A stretch of DNA of 64,000 bases from Triplophysa rosa. Its lineage: Eukaryota > Chordata > Actinopteri > Cypriniformes > Nemacheilidae. The DNA lies in NCBI RefSeq assembly GCF_024868665.1, contig NC_079891.1:31062598-31126597 (forward strand), written 5' to 3'. Below, one piece after another: positions 34,201-44,600 of this stretch (position 1 is its first letter; each line of letters opens with the position of its first letter). The translations under genes were made by a program, and so were the position numbers. The notes under the pieces are model-generated. The model was not told where the DNA came from and searched no databases. It was given only the letters and a program-made list of their open reading frames with translations.

Positions 34201-37200
34201 AGCAATGCTATAATATTAAAACTGCAATCAAAACCTTTTACTTGAAAATGAACAAAAAACTGTTATTGAGCAATGAGCAAGTAAATAAAAAACTGTTTAA
34301 AATTTTCTTTTTATATTATGCTTATAATATTTATCATTTATGGTGTTGGGAACGATTTTGAGAAAATGTCCGTTTGAAGAAAATGTACATTGGACATCAA
34401 TGTAAAGATATGTAACCTGCAATTGCATGTTTCAAACAGAGGTGGCGATAGAGAGGCAAAAAAGATTCAAAGTGTTCTAGACAACAACTTTGTGTGTCAT
34501 ATAAATACTCACTTAATTCACAAGCGAGACCAAACAATTCTAAAGTTTTATATTTTTATAAATATATTTTATATTTTTTCTATAGTCCTTAAAATATACA
34601 GCACAAACATATCATAACATTGTGCATTTTAACTAACCATATTTCTGAAACACAATTCCACTGTCATCTCGAATGGATTTTTCAGGTGCATTCTGGGATT
34701 TTAATTCTGTGTTTAAACTTTGACAAGCCATCTTATAAGACAGCATGCATGAAGATGCCTACTACAGAAGAGCAGCATCAAGAACATCACCATGCATATG
34801 ATGTCTAGGTTTGAAACTTGCAATTCAAAACAGAACAATTGTTTCTTTCAAATGTATCATGGGAGAGGGAGACACAGTAAGAGTCCCTGAGCTTTGTCTG
34901 TCATCATGGCCAAATATGGCTTTAGTTAAGGTTCCACACTCGTTGCCATGCGTCTGTGAAGTTTATATAAACCTTAGCGAGTCGCCAAAGTTGACTTCAG
35001 TGGCCTGGTGCTATTCAATTAACACGGCAATGCTACAGTTTTTTCACATCTTTGTGTTTTTCAGGGTGTCCGATAGGGTTTAAAAACAAGGACTGACCCT
35101 GTAAGCAGTGGCTCAAACATGCAGCTCTGTTGCTGAGGGACAAAAAGCTAAGATGAATCACATTCAACAATATCTTATTGCCATGGTGCTTTCAACACCA
35201 GAAATAGTATATTATTCAGAGTGATACATTGCATGTTTGTATGCATCTAGTCAGTTGTCTGCCCAAACAGCATTTTACAGAATCACAAGTGCACTTTTGA
35301 CAAAAAGAATCTTCCAAAAGGTATAGACAGATACATTATGCTGATTTCTAAAATGCCTAGTTTTAGTCTAAATCTAAGGTAGCAGAAAAGGCAATCCCAT
35401 AATGCACTGTGATCAGCTCTGAGAAAAACTGAAGATGGAGTCAAAGGACATGCAGATTATAGATATGCTAAAATATATCAATAAAATAGCCAATGATACC
35501 ATACCAAAACATCTTTCGTGTTTTATGTGATGAGAACTGTTTTACATATCGCTGCTGTCCTTCTGAAACCTCGTATTGCCATATTTCATGATTTTTATTT
35601 TAATTTTTTGCCATCGATCATTATTATTAGTCACCCTTTATGTTTGTCACTGGGTTTTGCAAATATCTGACCAATAATTGTATAAAAAAGTGCTTGTCAA
35701 TGTTGACAACACAGTATGTAATTATTTAAAATGTACAGTGTTTTTTCCATTTCCTGAAAAACAGCTAAAAAAATCAGAAGGACAGCGACGATATCATATC
35801 CACCGCCCATGCGGAGAAGTGGATCATCCTATTACACGTTTAAGGGACAAATAAGAGGCAAATCTGCAGTTTCACAATTAAAATCAGCTACTTTCATCAG
35901 GCTATTTCTGTTAATAAAGACATTTATCATTGAATAGATACATATAATAGTCCTACATTTCTGTCTTGTGCTAGAATAGTCTTGCTGTTATCCAATTAAA
36001 TGTTTTTTTGCTCTCTCTTCACTCTGTTAGAGAAACAGCATGGCAACCAAAATCTCATCGCTTTGTCGCTTAATTACTGCAGACATCAGAGCCGTGTGAT
36101 GTTTCGTCTCCGTCTAACAATAGTTTTCTCTTTTTTTTATTTTATCTGTAACATTGATTCCCTTTCACTGCCAGCTACCATCCAATTTGATTCTCTGAAG
36201 AGTGAGAGAGAGGAGAGGTAGGGGGTTGGAAATGCTTCGTGCTTGTAATAACTCAGAGAGACATTCCTCTGGAAGTTGCTCGATCATTCTAGAAGGTTCC
36301 AAACTGTCTAACACGACTGACACACTTACTGGATTTTCTTTGTGAAGTTTTTGGTGACGATTCCGCCCTCGTCCTGCTTTTCCTCGTGTTTTCCTGGTGA
36401 AAAGATTACAGCAGTCGTTAACACAGAGATCAATTCGACTGAGGTGATTGATACATGATTGATACAGCTGCATTATGCCATTGTGCGGTTCTCAATAAAG
36501 CCTTGAAAATATTTAGCGAGAAATACAACATCGAGGGCTTGGTGCGCACATAGGATGTCTTTATCTGTAAGCACTTGTTGCTTTAACAAACGCATTCTTT
36601 ACCTGAATATGACCTGAAACAAAGATTTTTAACATCCTCAGAATGATTTAGTGTAAATAAACAGTTTGTATATGCTTTTATAAAGTGCTACGTCAGGACT
36701 GTGTAGAAGCCTCTAGATCTCTCCATTCTTTGCAGCTGTTGGTCACCGAATGCCAGTCATGCCATCCAGCGTCTCGGCACGGCCCGCATATCTACAACAG
36801 CCGCCTCTTTACAGCACAGGATGAACGTAGATGAATAATTCTCCTAGGAGTATGCTCATGATATCTGGTTTCAACGAGAAAGAACTTAAAACGACTTCTG
36901 ACGTAAGCCGTTTCCGGCACAAACCCATTACCACATAAATAGACATTTACCTACAGGCCTTTCCCTATTTAACAAAGACACTCAAAATCAAGTGTCCCTT
37001 TGGAAAACAGCGAGACACCCTTGGTAGTTACCAGCATTTGACGATTCTTTCCCTCAGGATGTTGCTGAACTTTCAAGGCGTCCCAAAACTGGTCACTTTG
37101 ATTTGGAGTTTAGGTCAAACTGAGCTTAAAGTAATTTTAGAGAGAACATAAAAACCTCGCTTTGATATCTCTGTGTGGCCACTTCTAGAATGAGGTTGTG

Positions 37201-38331
37201 TGACGTTAACAAAGTGTGTTTCCACCCTCCTCCCACTGTGACTGATTGACCCAGCTGGCATACCAGCAGAGCGGTTATAAAAATCCCAACGCATGAGGCC
37301 TGTGATCTCTCCTGAACCCTGAACTTCTGTCCTGCTGTTAGAGTCAACAAATAAAAAAGGATTTTCTAGGGTACACAGCCATCATTTCCAGGGGCCTTTC
37401 ATTTTACACACTCGGAAGGTTAATGTTTGAGTATTTTAACAGAGGTTGGACGGAAATCGGTGACCTTGAGTCATTTAGGAAAATGGAACAATCTACAGCA
37501 AAGTGCAGCATGGGACTCTTTGAGGTCTAAATATGGGTTGTTTATTATACCGTGAGAGATCCTAAAAGCATCTCAACAGGTGGTGATTACACGAGACCTG
37601 CTGGTAATGTGCAAGTCATCCCTCAGGAAATGTTACCATGGTTTTATTATAGTAAAAGTGTAGTAGCCATGTTTTTTGGTCTATTTCTTACCAAGTTTTA
37701 CTACAAATTTAATGAGTACAGTATAGTAATAAAAAGCTAGCCTATTTACAAACAAAAGTATATATATTTGTGACATAAAATAGTAAAGAAATATATACAA
37801 TTTCAAACTACTAGGTCACAAATCCAATCCTTCTGTGGCGCATGCATGTCGTCATACTTTGGACACACTGTTGTAGGTATGTCATTGGTTTTTAAATGCC
37901 GCGTGCTCTTTGCAAAAAGATTATGGTGTGTTTTCCTCACCTGACACTTCTACAAAACCGTCTTTTGTTTTGACGTTAAGCTCCTCTGGTGTGAAGCTGT
38001 GCACGTTCACGCACACTTTCCACGGCTCGTCCGGGTTGCTCGGGGACGCGCTGGATCTGCGAGGGGTCTCGCTGTACCTGGTACTGAAACCCTGCGGCGC
38101 GCCCATGCTCGTCCGCGGAAAGCCCGTGCGCAACGAGCCGGTCCACGGCGTGTCGAGGCGCGCGCTCAGTCGAGGTCGCGCCCAGCCAGGCCAGTCCATA
38201 GATAAATCGTCGGGAAACGCAGGCAGTCCAAAGTCATCGTCCATAAACCTCGACGCGAGCGACTGTTCCCTGAAAGGATCCCGCGGGGCCCTCTGTCTGT
38301 TGCTCATTGTGTAGAAATCTCCCTCTGCCAT
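31048..38331 (-). CDS. hspb8: Heat shock protein beta-8 (HSPB8/HSP22)
   Basis: Three exons: 38331-37941, 36393-36330, 31216-31048; 624 coding bases, 207 residues (human 196). The N-terminus [20 protein letters not shown], then [20 protein letters not shown], matches the HSPB8 signature ([20 protein letters not shown]...PDDL). The alpha-crystallin domain begins [20 protein letters not shown] and continues through [20 protein letters not shown] (exon 2). K149 aligns with human K141, a residue mutated in human motor neuropathy. Exon 3 codes [20 protein letters not shown] and a short tail ending EPSMA. There is no I-x-I anchor, as is normal for HSPB8. HSPB8 is known to bind BAG3 and act in chaperone-assisted selective autophagy in muscle and neurons. 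The ATG at 38331 is chosen over an in-frame upstream one because the family starts MA(D/E)G. Confidence 0.96.
31329..31612. repeat. Family-A MITE copy in hspb8 intron 2
   Basis: AGGAATAGTTTACCAAAAAA to GAGAACTATCCCTTTAA, with CAGAACCCAAAAGAAGATAT inside. Confidence 0.75.
31711..32158. mobile_element. MITE with 68-bp terminal inverted repeats and 8-bp target duplication
   Basis: The ends GGTAACACTTTAGAATAATG... and their reverse complement match for about 68 bp with one mismatch. AGAATATC flanks both ends (31703-31710 and 32159-32166). The 8-bp duplication points to the hAT superfamily. No transposase; lies in hspb8 intron 2. Confidence 0.88.
32213..33056. mobile_element. hAT-like non-autonomous element
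   Basis: Left end CAGTGGCGCCCCC, right end GGGGGAGCCACTT (inverse), flanked by ACTGTAAG on both sides (32205-32212 and 33057-33064), the 8-bp hAT duplication. The internal plus-strand ORF at 32587-32877 has no transposase motif. It sits 46 bp from the preceding MITE's duplication start-to-end region, in hspb8 intron 2. Confidence 0.82.
33065..36329. other. Rest of hspb8 intron 2
   Basis: Contains an ACTTCCGG-family copy at about 33960-34190; otherwise ordinary AT-rich intron. The short ORFs here lack support. Confidence 0.5.
33960..34190. repeat. Dispersed repeat, ACTTCCGG family (reverse)
   Basis: AACTTCCGGTAGATCTCCGC near the left and CAGATGCATCTGATGGAACC near the right, related to 1562-1770. 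Confidence 0.6.
36330..36393 (-). CDS. hspb8: hspb8 exon 2
   Basis: 64 bp, acceptor TTTTCACCAG, donor ATCCA/GTAAGT. Codes [20 protein letters not shown] plus part of Gln. Confidence 0.96.
36394..37940. other. hspb8 intron 1
   Basis: About 1.5 kb with no repeats or exons that I can identify. Confidence 0.6.
37941..38331 (-). CDS. hspb8: hspb8 exon 1
   Basis: 391 bp, donor GTGTCAG/GTGAGG. Noticeably GC- and CpG-rich compared with its surroundings, which produces long spurious ORFs on the opposite strand (37910-38314). Confidence 0.96.
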
Positions 38332-38536
38332 GGTGAAACTCGAAAAAGTTGAAGAAAGTGTGTCCCAAAGGTTTGCTGTCAAATGCCCACCACCAAATAT
38401 TAAAACTAGAGCTAAACTGATTATGTTGTTTACCGTTATAAATAAAAACACAAAATCACCGTATCTCTCCTGTCGCGTAATTACGCACAAAAGTTTTGCC
38501 TAAATGTTGTGTTCCAGAAGTTTGCGTGCTTGTCAG

Positions 38537-38543
38537 TTTTATA
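38537..38543 (-). promoter_or_regulatory. hspb8: hspb8 TATA box
   Basis: TATAAAA on the minus strand (CGCATATAAAACTGAC), about 206 bp upstream of the ATG, implying a start near 38510 and a 5' UTR of about 180 nt. A partial heat-shock element, TTCCAGAAG, lies at 38512-38520. Confidence 0.55.
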
Positions 38544-41397
38544 TGCGATTCACCGCAACGCTACCGGTCAACAAAGTCCAGAATGTGCTCAGCTGCACAC
38601 AACAGCTGAATGAAGACCCTCCCAATCCAAGTTTAGACCCCGGGCTGTGACTGGCTCTGCCGGACAGCGATGGGTCTAATCTCACCCTCCCCGTATGACT
38701 CATTCACTTTTTAATAGAAAACTAGTCACTCCTCAAGGCCGGAGAGGAGTCACGCTAGTATGAAGAACGACTATGATGTTCTAAACTCGAGATGTGACGA
38801 AACGCATCATAGTTATGTGGCATCTTCTTTTCCTACTTAAGACGTGTTCGCGTAGCCGTCACGAAGGGGTAATGAGACCAAAATGAGAGTTAAACTAATG
38901 CACTCAAGTATACATGTGAAAAGCATGCATCCTAAATATCTCCGAGTTCATTACTCCGAGTCAGAGAAGGAAAAAATATAAGCCACACTCGAAAAATGCA
39001 TTAATGTATACATGTATACATTAATACAGCATACTATAAGAAAGTTCTATTTGTTTTAAATAGAAACAAAAAATAATTTTGTACACTTCAAGCAACATTT
39101 TGGAGAAATAAATGTCTCAGAAAGGTTACTTCTGAGAAAAGCTCGAAATAATTTGACCAGAGATGCCACTTGGGGTATATTTTGTGGTCTACTACAATGA
39201 CATTCATACACAAGTGTTTGATGTTGGATTCAAATCTCAAATCTCATATAGCAAACAGTTTCCCCATGTGTCACATAACAAAACTGTTGTGCCCAGTTTT
39301 CCAGATACAGGGAATGGCTCAACTTACCCACTGGATAATTTCACACAATTTTCCCTGTTTGCAAACACAAATGCAAGGAAAAAAATTGATTAAAAAAACG
39401 ACAGATTCGATAAAATGACGACAGGCAAAAAAATCAAGATACTGTGTAAATAATTTATTTATCACAGATTTAGACCACAGAGAACTATTCATTTGAAGAT
39501 CAAGGGAGACATTGATATTCTTGTGTACATAGACACCCAATATTTACAATATAGAACAGAGAATTATATGAGGGGGGTTTATATTCTTAAAACACTCTGA
39601 TTGTGCTAAAATAAAGTATTTGCTTTATGTTTTTACCTTTTATTCTGCTTCTAAATATATAAGAATATTGCAACACATCTGCAGGTGTTCGGCAACTGCA
39701 GGAGCCAACGCCGACCTCCATAGCATATTTTCTCTCTTGATTTTGTGTAAACTAGACTGGATTCATGGCTAAACATCAGTATTTTAGAGGGAATAAACAA
39801 TGCAAATGATGTAAATCAGAAAGCTTGCAAAGAGTCAGTGCAACGACTGCATCTCAATAAATAAAGCCTAATATTGCCACATTAAACGTTTGCATATTTA
39901 CACGACAGATTTACATAATCATTTACTCATTTACGCTCCGTGACGAAAGAACAAGATGGATTTAAGAAGATAAAACGTTTCAAGTGCTTCCCCCCTCTAC
40001 GACTAATTATCTGTACAAGTGTCAGAATTCACAACAGTCAGACAGCTAAAAATGTACAGTGCATAGAGATCACCATGCCTTCGCTTAACAAGCACTCCAA
40101 TAAGACACGTAAACAAAGAAACTGCCGTAATGTGTCGCGATGTGATGATTTTTAGAAGCCGTCTTGTCAATCTGCATCACACACTTACTTTTTTGATCCT
40201 TTAGGAAAGCCTTGATCTAGACATTCTGACTGATTTCATATGACAGCTGTCTGCATTTATCTCGGTCTGTAACGGTTTCTCGGTTTATCCGCAATGATGT
40301 GTCACCAAGAAGGAGTAGCAATGTTTCTTTTAACCATTCACATGTATAAATAAAACAATTTATGTGACACAGTGTGACTTGTTTAGTGCATATTTGGACG
40401 TATTTTGATGTTTTGAGGAAAAGAAATGAATAGACCAGTTAAATGATAATAATTTACAATCATAAATAATTCAAATGATCTGAATAATAAATAGAGAAAT
40501 GTACTACTACTAAAAACCTTAAAAACAATAAATAATTTAAAAAATAAATTTAAGGCTCAGGGGTCAGGCTAATGTCAATAATAATAACAACAATAATAAA
40601 TTCCAAATATGTACACATTTCCTTCCTGTTCGCACTTCATGTCGTCTCTCGAGGATTTCGAGATTAATCTGCAGTTTAACATATTTGCTAACGCATTGGG
40701 CAGCTGGCCCAAAAGAGGGTTCCCTCCGCTGGAGCACACCCGCTAGATTCTGACCACCTGCCATCATCTTCATCACAGCCAATGACATTTAAATTGTTTT
40801 CCAGTTCAACAGAAGATAAATAAAGCTGGCATTTGAGCTGATGGGGTGTGTGTTTGCCAGTGGGGCCAATTTGGATGGCACATTTTTCAAAGTGAAGGTG
40901 TGTGCAACACACCAGTGGCCGTTCTCAGTAAAAGCTGTTATGGAAGCAATAAATCTTTCTCCTCGAGCGCTTGTGACGTATCCTTTAAAGAAAGAAAACA
41001 CTACAAAAATACGACAGATTCATACAGTCGAAGCGTGATCCTGCACGTACACTTTGTTTAATCTACTACGGCGACGACAACATCCTCACGCTTTTGTGCA
41101 GGGTATGCCATAAACTCACCGTGTAGCTCACGTGTAGCTTCGGCATCTATGACCCTTGGGATCGACAGACAAGTTTTACGTTTGAGCAGGGCGGATGAAA
41201 GCACACAGTTTAGTACACAACAATATGGAAAGCTTCAGTCTTATCTGACAATGAACAGATGATCCTGTCACTGCCTGCTGTTCCGTACCCAAGCACAGCA
41301 TGTTCTTAGCGTTGTTCCATTTCACTTGCTCTTGCAATCGGATCTGGTCCTCGCTTGTGCTGTGGCTCAGCATTCCTGCAGCCGGTTCGTTTGTAAA
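38544..41397. other. Intergenic: hspb8 upstream and srrm4 3' side
   Basis: Holds the hspb8 promoter-proximal DNA and, to the right, the probable 3' UTR of srrm4 (minus strand, below 41398). A 26-bp perfect palindrome lies at 39000-39025. ORFs at 39163-39540 and 40564-41061 overlap on both strands and have no support. Confidence 0.5.
39000..39025. repeat. Perfect 26-bp palindrome
   Basis: Two 13-bp halves, ATTAATGTATACA and TGTATACATTAAT, with no spacer, in the hspb8-srrm4 intergenic space. Confidence 0.95.
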
Positions 41398-41641
41398 TTA
41401 GGGACGGGCTCGGCTGTAGCTCGACACTGAGTCATAGCTTCTGCTTCGACTGCGTCTGCTATATACAGAGTTCCATGATGAGCTGCGGCTGTAGCTCCTG
41501 TACGAGGAATAAGTGCGACTGCGACTCCGGCTGCGTGAACGACTGCGATTGAGAGAAAACAGGTGCCAGGAGAGGAGGCTGGAGGAACGGCTGCTGATGG
41601 AAGGGCTGGGCCGGTGGTAGGGGATGGGCCTCTTTCTGGCA
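41398..41641 (-). CDS. srrm4: srrm4 last exon (eMIC C-part and RS tail)
   Basis: 244 bp, acceptor CTGTCTTTCGCAG, stop TAA at 41398-41400. Begins SARKRPIPYHRPSPS and ends in an RS-repeat tail (RSRSRSRSRTYSSYRSYSRS). Confidence 0.97.
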
Positions 41642-44600
41642 CTGCGAAAGACAGGACAGAAGAAATTGTAAACAGTGAAAGGTATTGAGATTATAATGTG
41701 CTGGCTAAAGTGATCATTTAGTTTGGCAGGCCCGCATAGAACGTGTAGTTTTTGCAGCAGAATTGCATTGTCCATAAATCCTAAATTCATATCCCCACCA
41801 ACAGGGGGCACCAGTAGGACTGGCTCTAATGCCGCCACGCCATAATACATTAAAGGTGTAGACTAGTTCATCCTCATGTCATTCATAACCTGTATGACTT
41901 TATTTCTTCTGCAGAACACAAAAGAAGATATTTTGAGGAACGTTTTACCCCCATTGACACAAAATATGTGTTATTTGTGTGGCACTAGTTAGCTATAAAA
42001 ACAGACCTTGTTATTCTACGGGCTTCCAGGTGGCTGGGAGAATCTCTTCTTCTCTTCCTCATTGGAGAACAAGGTCTTCTCCGACTGCGCTTTCTTCTCT
42101 CGCAAGAGCTGCAGCGTCTTTTCCGCTCTCGAAACCTTTTCATGCACGCGAGAGAGATGCGAGCACGCAGGTGTTCAGTTAGAGCTTTTATCACTGGTAC
42201 TCGCTGTCAAACAAAGCATTATTTTATCATTATTTCAGCAGAAATGTACCTGTCTGGTGAGTAACTGACACTACGGCAGCTGCTCGCGCTGGACAGACTC
42301 CGCGAATCCAGCGAATGACTGGATGAACGGGAATACGATCTGTAAATGAGTCGAGGGACATGAGAGCGTCAGACAAAAAGCGATGAACGAGCTTGTGGTT
42401 TTTATAATTGATAGTTCTGCAACGCACCTCCTCCCCGAGGTCAGGGATCGGCTCCTGGAATAGCGTCCTAAGTATCTGCTTTGGGATGATACGCTTCTGC
42501 GGCGGGGTCTTGTTCGATTCTGATATCTATCATAAGACGGACTCCGATTCCTATTAGAGGCGAGATGTGGAGACTGTGTCCTTTCTAAATCGGAGCACCT
42601 TCTCAGATCTTCACTGCAATAAGAAAGAAATGATTGAGTAAAACAAGAAAAGCATTTTGTATTTCTAAACTCAAAAGGACTAAGTGGACCATAAGAAGAA
42701 CAAGATTAATTTTGTACAATTCCCATTTCTATAAGTTAGTGTACAACTTACTCTCGCTGTTCTGTATCAATTCAGACAGATATTGCGGTTGAGGTACAGT
42801 GCATTTACTGTATATTAGCAAAGAGAGAAATATCACAAACATTTCAACACTAAAAAATAATATTACACGGGCGTACCCTTTAAGCTTGCTGAAGGTGTGC
42901 GGGGTATTTTCTCTGAGCACAGGTTTACCCAAAGAGTCGTAACTGGTCAGTGAATTGCCTGAATCTGAGGCATTGTCCCCATCAACAAGTCTAAGTTTCT
43001 CCGAAGATGTCAGTTCCTGACACGAGACCTTTTCGTTTCCTACGACCTTCGACCTCGTGATGCCAGTTTTACTTGACGGCGGAGAGGACGTGTCATTTCC
43101 CGAATCGTACTCCGCATGTCCTTTGCCCTTAACGGACAGTGAGTCCTGGACAATCGCCATTTTGTTTAAACCTTCAACCCCACGATGTGACAGAGAGACC
43201 TGTGAGCAGACAAAACAAAGCTGTTGTTTTTCTAAACAAAAGACGCAACGTTATTAATCTGCTACCTGCAGTGTGAGTACTCTTTAAAAGACGCATAAGT
43301 CCCTACAGAGCACAAAGAAGAAATGAATCCAGTTTTTTCGGGACAGAAACAAAGATTAAAAAACGCCATGCAAGTCTGTCACATGCGAGAAATTCTAAAA
43401 GAACGGAGAAGAACAAAGCAAGAACCGTTACAAAAGGAACTAATGAAATAGAGACTGATAAGAGAAGGAAAACAATGAACCAATGCTAATGAAATAGGCA
43501 AATTAAAGAAACATCCCCATAAAAAAAGAGAGTAAAAAGGAATCTACATAAATAACCTTCCAGTTACGTTTAAGTCCAAAAAAAAGAGAAAGGAATGAAA
43601 ACAGAAACCAAAATAAAAAATCCCCAATTTCATAGTATTTGTGCTTTATAGAACATTGAACAGACATCACAAAACGAGCGTAAGTACAAACTAATATAAT
43701 AGGATTAAATATACTGTATGAAAAGGTTGCAGACAAAAGAAATATCTCCATCACTACAGTCGGTAAAATCCTAAAAGAACATGTTTCTGCTTTAGTCCCC
43801 TGTCGGAAGAGATTTTACAGTCCACCAGCGGCCTACAGAAAGTCCCTAAATCTGCGGATAGCATCGACTTACCAATCAAGACTTCCTCCTTAAGTAGGTA
43901 AGGTGTAAGAAAAAGGGAAGAGCGGGTGACATAAGTGCATCATTAGAGTGGTAAAGTGCAAGAAAAAGACAATAACCCTTCTCTTCTTTAAATCCAACTC
44001 CACTCCATACCGGCATGTGCCTTTTTCTACATGCTTTGTTGTGCATCTCTAGATATTTTTCTGTTGAGGGGCTGATTGTAAACAGAAATTTGACTTACAA
44101 GAATACATCGAATATGGAAAGAAGTTTCAATAAATTTCCAGCATGCTTCAATGGTGCAAAAAGCAATAAAAATGGATATTATGGTGGGATTTGAGAAACT
44201 CTAAACAGCCCAGTGGTTATTTGTAATGATTTGGCCTTCTGGCTGTAAAGTGTGGGATTGATACATTTACATGTACATCCAGGTTATGAAGACCTTATTT
44301 TCCATTAGCTTTTTGTATGAATCAAACAAAGCGTGCATTGCTTAAACAGAGAGAGGTCGACGTGAACCAACCAGGGACTCATGTCAGGTCCAACAAAGCA
44401 ATATAACGCACATCAAATATTGTGTTTTAGTGTGAGCTTCACACAAAAAAATTCACGAGATTTAAATCTGTGGAAGGCCATTGAGTTCTTTACATGACCC
44501 ATGCATATGCCATTACATTCATTAAGAACAGCAGCCTTCGTTTTTCGTGCATGTAAATGTCAAATATTAGACATGATTAAACACTGGAGACTGTAATTAG

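Noticed and set aside
37910..38314. 134-residue plus-strand ORF opposite hspb8 exon 1
   Set aside because: It is the antisense shadow of GC-rich hspb8 exon 1; the minus strand gives an unmistakable HSPB8.
41979..42268. Plus-strand ORFs opposite srrm4 exons
   Set aside because: Antisense shadows; the minus-strand frames match SRRM4 and splice in phase.
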